Source: Sipunculus nudus (lineage: Eukaryota; Annelida; Sipuncula; Golfingiida; Sipunculidae). From it: 64,000 nt of DNA. The stretch lies in assembly GCA_026874595.1 (NCBI GenBank), contig CM049317.1:52409618-52473617 (forward strand), read 5' to 3'. Position numbers and translations under genes: made by a program. Below, in pieces: positions 22,760-34,520 of this stretch; within the stretch, counting starts at the first letter, position 1, and each line of letters begins with the position of its first letter. The notes beneath the pieces were generated by a model. That model saw nothing but the letters and a program-made list of their open reading frames with translations. It was not told the DNA's origin and did not search any database.

Positions 22760-23989
22760 TCTCTACAAGATCTTTCATGAGTTATAGGGCTTTATTACCT
22801 GTTGTCCCCAGTGGTGTAAATATTGAGTGTCATTATGAATCTCAGTACAGCCGGCAAAGTATATTGATACGTAATGATATATCGGCATATCGACCTAGCC
22901 CTATTTATGATAAATGCTAGGGTATTACATATAAACAAGCCAAACTCTGTTAGTTATATCTCTATTTAAACGAGGACGCCATGCAAGACTTGCATACCCA
23001 TTCACCACACAGGGGAGTTATCTATCCAATGTCAAGGTTAACTCTAACTGGACTTGACCCTGCACGGAGGTTGTCACACACAGTCGGTATAATCACAAAG
23101 CGACAGCTCGTAAATATTCATTACATGCCAATCGCTATGGTAAAACTATTACGCATTTTGTTTTGCATTTGTCGTTTTATTTCGGTTCGAAATCTAAACT
23201 AAATTTAAAAAAAAAATGCAGCAAACATATAGCGTTAAGGGAATGTGGGACAAATTAATATTGCAGTCTTATAGGTTATATAAGACCTTGGATTTATAGA
23301 AGAAAGGTAATTGTCCGATTGTCTCTATTACAATGGTGATATAATTGTATTCAAATATACACACACTATATATCTGTTTAAGTTTAAACGCTCCGTGTTC
23401 TCATGAATATGGCTATAGAGCTTCCAACGAATCTGGTCGAAACTATGCCTTGCGATGCATATTTAAATATTTAACTGAAATACCGGTCCTTCTATTTAGC
23501 GACGCACACACACACACACACAAATATATATAAATATATATATATATATACATGTATATGTATATATATAAATATATATATATATATATTGATATTGATA
23601 TTGGGATATATTAGTGTATATTCTTTTATGCTTGGGAATCTACAGCTGATAGTTAAGCACGGTTGCTGTACGTAACTGGTACGAGATTCAAACACAGATA
23701 ATATGTATCACACGTACCACGACATCACCTGTATATCATCTGTCATTTCCCAACAGATATTAACTTGAGATGACCCCTGATGTTATTTTACGAATAGAAT
23801 CTCTAATACTATGAACAGGAGCGGATACCGTATCTTTGAAAGGTGTGCTGGGGGGGGGGGGGGGGGGTCAACATCCGGACACAGATGAACAAATGTGCCA
23901 GAAATGACATTATATTTAATATTATAATATTTAATTCGCATACTAGGGAATGCAAGCCTCCGCCTTTCGAGTGACCCTATTGTAGGATG
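22760..23989. other. Non-coding, microsatellite and G-run only
   Basis: Apart from the compound tract at 23508-23602 and a G-run at 23850-23867, nothing is recognised. Confidence 0.45.
23508..23602. repeat. (AC)n and (TA)n compound tract
   Basis: CACACACA is followed by interrupted AT runs and short GATATT repeats. Confidence 0.9.
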
Positions 23990-24135
23990 ACCTCAAATCC
24001 GTGTTTGCATTCATTTTCTTCGGCCCATATTCCCATATTCCCATGCATTACTGTACATTTGTGAACATTACTTGATAAAGTTCCTGAATTCGGATCATGT
24101 ATATGATCCACACCAAAATCTAAACGATTCTACAC
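23990..24135 (-). repeat. Interspersed repeat, same family (inverted)
   Basis: The minus strand reads TTCACAAATGTACAGTAATG then ATGGGCCGAAGAAAATGAAT, matching 22600-22660. Confidence 0.5.
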
Positions 24136-24257
24136 TGGTCCATTCCCGAAATGCCAACACTCCAACGGAGGTAAACGTTTTCCCTCATGGCGGAGTTTAT
24201 TATAGCTATAAACACTGTGCCAGACACGGCCTTTTGGGTATAAGAGTATATCATTTT

Positions 24258-25498
24258 ATTAGCTCAGCTGACTGAAAGTCATCAGAGCTATGGTGATCAC
24301 TCTTTGTCCGCTGTCCCTTTGTTCGTTGACAGGCCACAAAGCGTAACCGCTGGACATAGAAACGTCTACATAAACGCATGGAGGTCCATAAAATATATCC
24401 GTAGAAACCTGAATTTAGGACACTGTGACCCGTTTCCTCCAAGCTATGGGGCTTGAGCCCCCCCCCCCCCCCCCAAGAATAATTAAAGATTTGATACAAA
24501 AGCTCCATTATCCTAATAACTAATGCATATATTGCCATGATTCTTTCAATGCATATTGATCAAATAGCGTTTCATCAATTTCTGAAAACAAGTGGCGCCA
24601 CCTGTATTAAAAAATAATTTTACGCATTTCGATCCCCCTATTTTGGGACCTTTAAGTGAAGCAGCCCGGATGATAACAGGGCAATAACCGTAGAAACTTT
24701 TAATTGTACATCCAGGGAGGTCCTTGGCAAATTACCTCAGAAACCTGAAATGAGGTCATGGTGATCTATTTTCTGCGAGCTACTGGACGGAAACATGATT
24801 TTGAGCACCAAGAGAGTCAGACGGGGCACAACTTGTATCCACTTGGCCTTAGATCTTAGAAAATCATATTAGGTCATTATGACCTATATGCTGTGAGCTA
24901 AAGGGGGAAAATCATGATTTTGAGCACCCTAGAAGTAAGATGTGCACAAACTGATTCCGTTAGTCCTAGAATCGTCTAATGTAATATCCTGGGAAGTCTT
25001 GGGCACATTTTCTTGGAAACATCAAATTAGGTCATAATGACCTATATTCTGCGAGTGACCGGCCCAAAACAAGATTTTGAACAACCAGACAGTCAGACAG
25101 GACATATATCTTTCTTTATATAAAGGGAGATCATTGTAATGTCTCCTTTGACACCCAAAAAAAGATCACTGAATGCGACCTTTATTCTGTGAGGTGTGTG
25201 GAACAACATGATCTGAGTACCATATGAGTCAGACGGACACAAGTCATAGCAGTTTGACGTAGTAACTTCAAACGTAGCATCTAGGGAGTTCCCGGTAAAA
25301 TCTGCTTGCTTTTACGTATTTTCTGGGGACTATGGACAAAACAGCATGATTTTGAGCACTCTTGAAGTCATTCTATCTGTTGTTCAAGGTTCTTTTTCAA
25401 ATATTTTTTCCAGATCATAATATCAATAACCTTAATACATGCATCACCTGTTCTAATGTCAAATTTTGCTGAGCGTCATGACCCAAGAGTCACTTGTT
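24258..25498 (-). mobile_element. Hairpin-ended element, second copy
   Basis: It is the same family as 40349-41929, inverted. The left end is TTAGCTCAGCTGACTGAAAG with its hairpin partner, then CCGCTGTCC in place of the CGGACGG tract. The right end is GAGCGTCATGACCC..GTCACTTGTT. The interior shows short diverged repeats around AGGTCATNATGACCTAT and GATTTTGAGCACC at about 24753, 24870 and 25030. No coding frame is present. Confidence 0.65.
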
Positions 25499-25674
25499 CA
25501 CTAGATATTTGGTCGAAAAAGAGGGTGATCAAGTCTGTCTTTGGCCAGAATATTAAAATATGGTCTCAGTATTCCACACTGAGTTTTAAAGAGGGGACAG
25601 TAATAAATAAATATCAAAATGTAGTGCTTTTGGTCGATTAATGTAATTTGGATGTATTTGACATGTTTATGTGG

Positions 25675-25676
<2 letters not shown>

Positions 25677-25737
<61 letters not shown>

Positions 25738-25777
25738 TATATATATATATATGTGTGTATATATATATATATATATG
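25677..25777. repeat. (TA)n microsatellite, interrupted
   Basis: A long AT run is broken by GATAT and GTGTGT. The tyrosine/isoleucine frames across it are artefacts. Confidence 0.95.
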
Positions 25778-25779
25778 CC

Positions 25780-27008
25780 GTTACCACTTATATTAATAAT
25801 GAGCCATGCAACGTACCTTCAAACTTGTATGAACGTCGATTTTATTGAAGTGCATTAAAATAATTTAGAGCTATTGCATTTAATGTCTAATTAAATGGTC
25901 CGAGTCACGATTATTTGCAGCCATTTTTGCAGGCCTTGTCCTCGTACCACCTTGTGCCACCTGGAAGCGTAACAAATATTTTCCCCAACAACTCAGAGAA
26001 ATAAATTGTGTTTGTTTCCGTGTAAGAAATATGTATTCGAACATATATGCAAACAGAAACAAGTTCGTAGTACAAAAGCACACACAGTGTGTGAGTCAAT
26101 TAAGGCATTATAAAAGCTCATCACACAAGCTGCAAATATAACTGAGACAAAGTCAATCGTATCCCTATATTCCTACCGTGTCTGGGTGATATTTGTAAGA
26201 TAAAACTTCCCTGAATTATTTCACACCTGATGGGAATAATTTTGATTTCATAGGGAAAAATCCATACGAGCCGATGAATGTGATTGGCACGAGGTTTGAC
26301 AGAGGACGTAGACCATATGATACCCAGGTAGATTAAAATCTTTTTCAGATCTTTTCTTTCAAATCGGCTCCATATAAAGCGTATGTTTTACTTAAACGCA
26401 GGTGCCTGCGCCTTTTGTTTTAGGCTTGTTTTAGGTATATATATGATCATACAATTGCGGCTCGACTGAACAAAACTTGCCTCGGTTTTCCTTGACCAAC
26501 AAAAAAACATTACCTACACGAGCTTATTTCATGGATTTCTTCTTTAAAGTACCAAATTAAGGATCGGGATTACCCTAAATATCTCACTTTATCATATATT
26601 GCTCAGCGTATATGCATATGTGCGTATATGCTTGAAATCACCAAAGGAACGAAATTCAGGCATAGGGTCTTCGTGAACTCAATGAGTTGTGGCGAAATGA
26701 TATCAAACTATAGCTTAATGCCGGTCAAGCATATACGCATGTACGCACACATAAGGTTTTAAACAATTTTCACGCATATATTCTTATTTTCACGCATATA
26801 ATCTGACAGCCAATACGCTGGTCGTAGGCTGTCTAATGTCAGTGGACTGAAAAAAAGCGCTAGTGTATTACCCGGTAGTAACGTAGTCTGTTTACGCGGT
26901 CAAAACAAGCTTTGCTTATAGATATCGTTTCGTTAACCTTGTGTCGCTTATCTCCAGAAAGATAACATATGTTGACTACATTAGATATGACCCTAACATC
27001 AAGTCCTC
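25780..27008. other. Region upstream of the protease gene
   Basis: No repeat family is recognised, and no clear TATA box lies in the last 100 bp before the start codons. CGCATATA-type motifs recur at 26610-26800. The promoter presumably lies here. Confidence 0.4.
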
Positions 27009-27069
27009 ATGGTTCTAGTCACCATGACGAGTGTCGTTCTGCTGAGCACTGTCCTTCTGTTGGCCGTTT
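27009..27069 (+). CDS. Protease exon 1: start and signal peptide
   Basis: Two in-frame ATGs occur, at 27009 and 27024. The second has A at -3 and begins a typical signal peptide (MTSVVLLSTVLLLAVC, completed in exon 2). The exon ends in phase 1 at a GTAAGT donor. Only the position and the reading frame into exon 2 support it, since a signal exon has no family motif. Confidence 0.78.
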
Positions 27070-30000
27070 GTAAGTTTTCATCTAATTTACAGTAGAAGTC
27101 CCATTAGCCATCCTCCAGAAGGGGCTTAATATATGAGTTTATTACACCTCTAACCACATTATTTTGCTGATGTTATTTAAAAGAGCAATTTTAAGCTTTC
27201 ACATGATACCTGGTGTTACTTTCTGTCACCATTCAAGGAAGTTTCATAAAAAATTATAAAATGATTAATTGATTTCTTAGGGTTATTTACAATGTGTTAT
27301 TACTGGTAGCATAATGTCCATTTGATTGCCACATTCTTTTTTATATGTTTTGGTGGAGATAACCGCCTCTATTCTTTTTAATGCTTGTTTAACTATGTAC
27401 ATGTGTAAAAGTTCCATTCTGGTTCCGGACTACGTGACAGGGATCGTTTATCCTGGTGTCAACCAGGCCCGGTTTATCACTCCTGCGGGTCCTCGGCGTG
27501 TGTCATCCTTATTGCTGTATATTAACTTACAGGAAGCCCCGAAAGGGGCATTCGTTTATGTGTGAAACACGACTGATGGACACAGACTCCCAATAAAGCC
27601 TGCAGAGCGCTCACCCCGGGTGGGGGCTGACATTAAAAAAGCTCACCACCTCAGCTGAGATTTGAACTCACGATCTCCTGACGTTGAGTCCTATGCTGTA
27701 CCCCAGAATCTTGCTGAACTTTCCTTTGCTCGACCTCTTCATCTTCCGGACAGTATCATCTTTTCGAATTATTATGTCCTCCTTTTAAACAAATACAATG
27801 AATACTTTTTGTCAATTTATATTGCTAAGCTATTATAACATAACTCAGCCGCCCCCTATAAGGGTACAGAAAGCCCATGTATGCACCTGGACATATTTAC
27901 GCATTGCTACTCACTACTACTGCTACTCCTACTCAGGGGCGAAATTTCCATTAGAAATGTAATGGGACGTGAACTGCGACGCCCCCCCCCCCCCCAAGCC
28001 GTATCTAGGGGGCCATGCAACCTGCCCCCCCCCCCCTTCCTTCCATGTTATATTGAGGGAAAACATTTCAGTTCAGACAGTATAACAACTACTGAGAAAA
28101 TGAAAGCATAATGGTAGAAATAAAATTAGAAAATATCAGCCACCAGTCATGTTTCATTACTGAACACTTTCTTGGGCAGGTAACACACTTTTCCTCTTGT
28201 TATAAGCCTTAAATTGGTACAAGGTTATTAAAGTAGGCTGATTATATATTTTGTTACAGAACCTAATAACAACAGATCACGTAGTCGTGACAAACAAATT
28301 TTGTTACGGAGATAAAAAAAATCAGATTCTGTAACACTAGGCAGCCTGAAATGTCTAGAGGAAGGAATTAAGATGTCAGTGTTTTTTTTGTTAACAAATA
28401 ATAATAATTTACTCTTAGAACAATCCTAATATAAACACACACACATCAATACAATTACACAGTATAACAATAAAAATGTACCGTACCAAAGTGTCTGGAT
28501 CCTAGGCTTTGATTTTTCGATATGACAACTTTTACAGCTCAAAAAGAGTCCTTTAACATAAATGACAATAGAAATAATCCAAAGGCAAACTGGAGACAGT
28601 CTGTATCCGTTGAATATCTGACACCAACGCAATTATCGGAAAAGGTCCCAAACTAAGGAGAAAGTAACACTCTTAGTGCTCGCTGGTATAATCCTTTCTG
28701 CCGGCTCTAAACACAACCCCTAGTTTATAGCTTCTAACCTAAAAAATTCTAGAAATGGAAAATTCCAAAGAACAATGTTCACGCACATGAACTGACCTGA
28801 AACAAAAAAACAAAAAAACGATGTGTCCCTACGCTTGAGACCCCACACGCGAGCCAGCGCCCAGCAAGCGAAGTTCCCATAGCAACGAACTATACCTTCG
28901 CTACATGAATCAGAATGTCAACAGACACATGTAACACTCCTATGTACATTGAAACAGATACCTGTAACATTCCCCCTCCTTTCAGAAAAAAGAAAGTTTT
29001 CTCTAAAAACTTTCTTATTGCGATCACAATTACTAACATTTTACAACATTTCAAAACCATCTTATTTACAACATTACATAAACATCTCGTTTACAAATTT
29101 CGTAAACATCTCGATAAGCAAATAGCAAGTACATCGTCTTTCCCTTTAATGTGTCTGATTTCCAGATTATAATCGTGTAAAAACAAACTCCATCTCAACA
29201 ATCTTTGATTTTTACACTTTAACTTGTTCATGAGCGTGCGGGGAATGTGATCACTGAAGACAATGATAGGCTCGACTGAAGAAGTAACATAAAATTCAAA
29301 ATGTTGCAACGCCAAAATCAAAGCCAAACATTCTTTTTCAATAGTGGAGTAGTTTTTCTGGTTTGCATTCAACTTTCTTAAAAAATAACAAATTGGATGA
29401 TCTATGCCATCACTGCTTTCTTGTAACAACACAGTACCAGCAGCAGTATAACAAGCCTCTTCAGATAACTTTAAGAGTACAGAAAAGTCTGAAGCTGCTA
29501 AAACTGGTGAACTTTGCAGAATTGTTTTCATATTCTAAAATACATTTTCACACTGAACATTCCATAAAAATTTTAGTTTCTTCTTTAACAAATGAGTTAA
29601 AGGTCCAGCTACAGCAGAAAAATTTTGACAAAACTTTCTTTAGTATCCAACCATATCAAGAAAACGCATTATTAGCTTTTTGTTTTCTGATCTAGGAAAT
29701 GCAAAAATAGAACTTATTTCAGCATCAACATGTTTTACTTGACCCTGCCCTACAATATGACCCAAAATTGTTACTGGTGCAATGCAAAACTCAGAGTTGA
29801 TGGTCAGACGTGCTCCGCCGAGTCTTTCGAAGAGGTCGCGAAGAATTTGCAGATGTTTCTCCCAGGTGTCGCTGTTCATGACGAGGTCATCAATATATGC
29901 GTCGCAGTCCTGAATGTCCTTGACAACCATATGGATAGGGCGCTAGAACGTGGCTGGCGATTTCTTCATGCCAAACGGCATAACTTCAAACTGGTACAGT

Positions 30001-33000
30001 CCTTGCCTGTGTCACAAATGCAGACACTTCTTTCGCTCGTTCTGTCAGCGGAACTTGCAAGAATCCTTTTAACAAGTCAAACTTGGAAACATATCTGGAG
30101 CTACCGATAATCTGTAACGGTAACTTCCATCAGGTTTTGGCACAAGAATACATGGTAAACTCGAGTTACTGTTAATAGGTTCAATAAAATCATTGTCCAG
30201 CAAACAATGAACCTCATTTTGTAGATACTTTTGCTTTTCTGGATTCAGTCTGTAAGGACGCTGCTTGACAGCGCTTGCCTCGCCAACATCGAAGTCATGG
30301 CACAATATGTTAGTTCGCGTTTGAATATCACTAAACATATGTTCATAATTTTGCAGCAGGTTCTTGAGGTCTTGTTGTTGTTGTGCGGTAAGGTGTGACA
30401 GTTTGCCATACAGGTTATTAAACACGTCTGAGTTTTTTTGTGGTGCTGTTTCACACTGAAGGTCTACATCACACTTACAATTAGTATCTACTTTAACTGG
30501 ATCAGGGTCAGTTTTTACACAATTAACAGCAGTAACATTATGTACAACAGCTGATGTGCTATTTCTGTCATATTATGGTTTCAACATGTTAACATGGTAC
30601 AGTTTTTTTTTTGTTATGCTTATCTGCTGTTGAAAGTATGTAATTTAAATCACTGACTTTCTTGTCAACAATGTAAGGACCAAAATACCTAGCTTGCAGA
30701 GGTCTGCCAGGGATGGGTAGAAAGGCAAGGACCTTTTCACCAGGCTCAAACGTCCTACTTATAGTGATCTTGTCATACTTTGTTTCATTTTACTTTGTGC
30801 AAATTTTAGATAAGGCTTTGCCATCTCACAAGCATTGTGTAGTGTAGAGAGAAGGTCTGAGACATACTGCAATCAACTAAGAGAATCGGGATTTTCACAC
30901 AAGAGTTTCCTTTTTAGCAGTTTTAACGGACCGTGAACTGAGTGTCCAAAAACTAGTTCAAAGGGACTGAAAACTAAGGACTCTTGAAACGATTCTCTGA
31001 CAGCAAACAGTAATAGGTGGATTCCTTCATCCCAGATTTTCTGTGTGTCATAACAATAGGTCCTAGTCATTTTTTTCATGTCAGGTGAAAACGCTCGAGG
31101 CCGCCCTGGCTCTCAGGATGGTATGGCGAATAGATGTACTGTTTTATATCTAGCTCAAGCATAACTTGCCGGAATAAACCAGACATAAAATTAGACCATT
31201 GGTCAGATTGGACTTATTTTGGTAATCCAAACATTGTGCAAAACTTGGTCAGAGCCTTGACAATATTTGTGGCATTAACTTTGCGCAATGGTATTGCCTC
31301 AGTGAACTTGGTAGATGCGCACATAATTGTCTGCAAGTATTCATATCCAGATTTTGTTTTAGGCAGTGGTCCAACACTATCAACAATAATCCTACTTAAT
31401 GGTTCCTCGAACGCAGGAATAGGCCTAAGAGGGGCATTAGGAGTATTCTGATTGGGCTTGCCTACCATCTCGCATGTGTGACATGATTTACAGTTTTGTA
31501 CAACATCTGTCCTGAGATTAGGCCGATAGAAGGGAGTACTAACTTTCTGATAAGTTTTATTCATAACTAAATGGCCAGACAAAGGAGCTCATGTGCCATG
31601 CTTTGAATTTCATTGCGATAGCTTTTGGGCACTACTATTCGATGTTTGATGGCCCATTCATCATCAGCGCATACATCAGGTGGTCGCCATTTACGCATAA
31701 GCACTCCATTTTTAACATAGAAGCAAACTGGGTTCTGAGACAGTTCATCTTTAGAAACTGCCCTGGGAAACTAGCATAATATATTTGGATCCTTATGCTG
31801 TTCCGCGATAAGTTCTGACCTTGAAAATGCTGCATCTACATCTCGTTAAAGCACAAGAAGGATACAAACAAGAAATTTCCTGACTTTCAGGATCAGTGTC
31901 CTTATCAAGTGACGGCTTCTCCGTCACTATTGATACAGACTGTAATTTTTCTCCTGCAACATCATAGCCTAGTGGCAACTGAATTCCCTTACAGGGTAAA
32001 GTAGTGCTTATGCCCACAGTAATATTCCCGGAAAACAAATCTGACTTTAAATGTACACTGTGAAGCTAAACTGAAGTGTGTTTGTCTGAAATACACCATT
32101 AACAAGCGCATGTGCAGCATTGAAAGACCTATTAGAAAATGGCAAAGTGTTTGCTAACATGAGGGTCTGGCCTGAACTAGTGTGCCACAAAAGTCTAATA
32201 GGGGTAGAATCTGAAAAATCATTTGACAGTGATACAAAACCATCATGTATGAATGTACACTCCTCGCTGGAGTCTTGAAAGGACCTAGCCTAACTAAATT
32301 CCGCGCAGGAATCAAATGAGGTTTTAACCCCGCAAGCTACGGATTTTTCTTTGGAGTCAGACGGCACGTTGGCCTCCGTAGCAACAAACTCTTTATTAGA
32401 GTCAATAAAGGAATTTTACCTCTTATTTACATGAAAAAAGATTGGCTCTTGTACTATGCTATGCATAGATTTTGAAATAAAACAAGATTTGCTCTTTGGT
32501 TTATTTGCAAGTTTCCAGCAGTGAGATAAAAGATGAACTTCCTTTTTGCAGTAATTACAGATTTTCTTGGACTTCAGACTACTAGTACTAGGCAACTGCG
32601 CCTTAAACTTCTTTTGACCATACTGATTCACATTCTTGTTTGTGAATGACTGGTTTGATTTGCTAGTAAAGGACATTTTGTGTGTTAATGAATAATCATC
32701 AGCTAATTGAGCAGCAATGTCAAGTGTTTCAGGACTTTCCTCATCCAGAAAAGTTTTAACATCTGCGTTAATGCAGCGCTTAAATTCTTAAAGAAAAAAT
32801 CAACTGGCGCAAATTATCATGATCTTTCATTATATTTTTAGAACTACACCAGCGTTCAAAACACTGTTCTATAGTCCTAGCAATTTCTACATAGGTCTGT
32901 TCTTTGCGCTTTTCCCAATTTCTGAATTTCTGGTGGTAAGCGTCCGGAACTAACTCATAACCTTTTAGGATTAACCGTTTAACCTGGTCACAGTCAGCAG

Positions 33001-34460
33001 CGGCTTCTACTGAAAGCTCTGTAAAAATTTCTCTGGCCTTGCCAGTCAATATACTTTGTAATAGCACAGTCAAATTTTTCTTAGGCCATTTTAAATTATC
33101 AGCTACCTTCTCAAAGTGTGAGAAATATTTATGAACCTCTTTTTCTTGAAAAGGTGGGACAAGTCTAATGTGTTAAGTAACATCAGAACTGTGAGTTGGG
33201 GCAGCATATAGGCCATGTTCAAGTTTAAGTCTTTCTAACTCCAGTCGTTTAAATCAATTTTTTTTTAGTATTTCTCTTTCTAACCTTTCATGTTCTTCCC
33301 TCTCTTCTCTTTATTTTTCAAATTCTACCTCTTTAAATGCTAGCTCATGTTGCATTTCTAACGTTTTTAATTCTAACTGCATAGCAAAGCTGTCATTTTT
33401 TATGTTTCCACTTCACTCTCTTCAATTAAACCTTTGCTAACTAGATCTTGCATAATTTTAGCAATGATATCAGGCTTTCTCAAAGCTTTTTTTTCACAGC
33501 TAGCCCGAAGAGTTGTCCCAAACGCAACAACTGATCTCTGTCAAATGTTCAAGTAGATAAGGGTCTGGATTTTCCACAAATGCCTCAGGTTTGAAATCTG
33601 CCAAATTAAGATGTCAAAACAATAACAGAAAAAAACCACTGAGATAAATCTTGTGAACAATGTATTGTAAACATTGTGTCTAGGTCAAGGCCTAATAAAT
33701 TGTCAAAACTATTAAGCCTCCTGGACAAGCCCACAATTTTATGTTACAGAACCTAATAACAACAGATTACGTAGTCGTGACGAGCATAGATATTGTTACG
33801 GAGATAAAAAAAATCAGATTCTGTAACACTAGGCAGCGTGAAATGTCTAGGGGATGAATAAAGAAGTCAGTGGGTTTTTTTGATAACAAATAATTATAAT
33901 ATATTCTTAGAACAATCCTAACATTACAATTCACTAAATCAATACAATTACACAGTATAACAATAAAAACGTACAGTACCAGAGTGTCCGGATCCTAGGC
34001 CTTGATTTTTGGATACCACTACCAACACAGCTCAACAGGAGTCCTTTAACATATAAAACCTAGTAAATAGTAATAATCCAAAGGCAAACTGGAGACAGTC
34101 TGTATTAAATCTGTATAAAATCCGTTGAATATCTGACACCAGTGCAATTATCGGAAAAGGTCCAAAACTGACGAGAAAGTAACACTGTAAGTACTCGCTG
34201 GTATATCCCTTTCTGTCGGCTCTAAACACAGCCCCTAATTTATAGCTTCTCCCCCAATAATTCTAGGAATGGAAAATTCCAAAGAATAATGCATACGCCC
34301 ATGAACTGACCTGAAACATCTAGAACAAAGACCCCACACGCTAGCCAGCGCCCAACAAGCGAGGTTCCGATAGCAACGAACTATGCCTGGGCTACATGAA
34401 TCAGGATGTCAACAGAAACATGTAACACTCCTGTGCACAATTAAACAGATACCTGTAACA

Positions 34461-34520
<60 letters not shown>

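Larger units (their letters stand above)
28252..34460 (-). mobile_element. Ty3/gypsy-type retrotransposon with integrase before RT, copy 2
   Basis: Two full LTRs (28252-28969 and 33742-34460) bound gag, protease, integrase, RT and RNase H on the minus strand, with integrase before RT. ATTT flanks both sides (28248-28251 and 34461-34464), a possible 4-bp duplication in low-complexity DNA. It lies wholly in intron 1 of the serine protease gene, antisense to it. The LTRs differ at many positions by eye, so the insertion is old. Frames are broken and about 90 bp of RT is missing near 30110. Confidence 0.92.

Noticed and set aside
25648..25858. Tyrosine/isoleucine-rich proteins over (TA)n tracts
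   Set aside because: They are translations of dinucleotide repeats. The same holds for frames over other TA, AG and CT runs.
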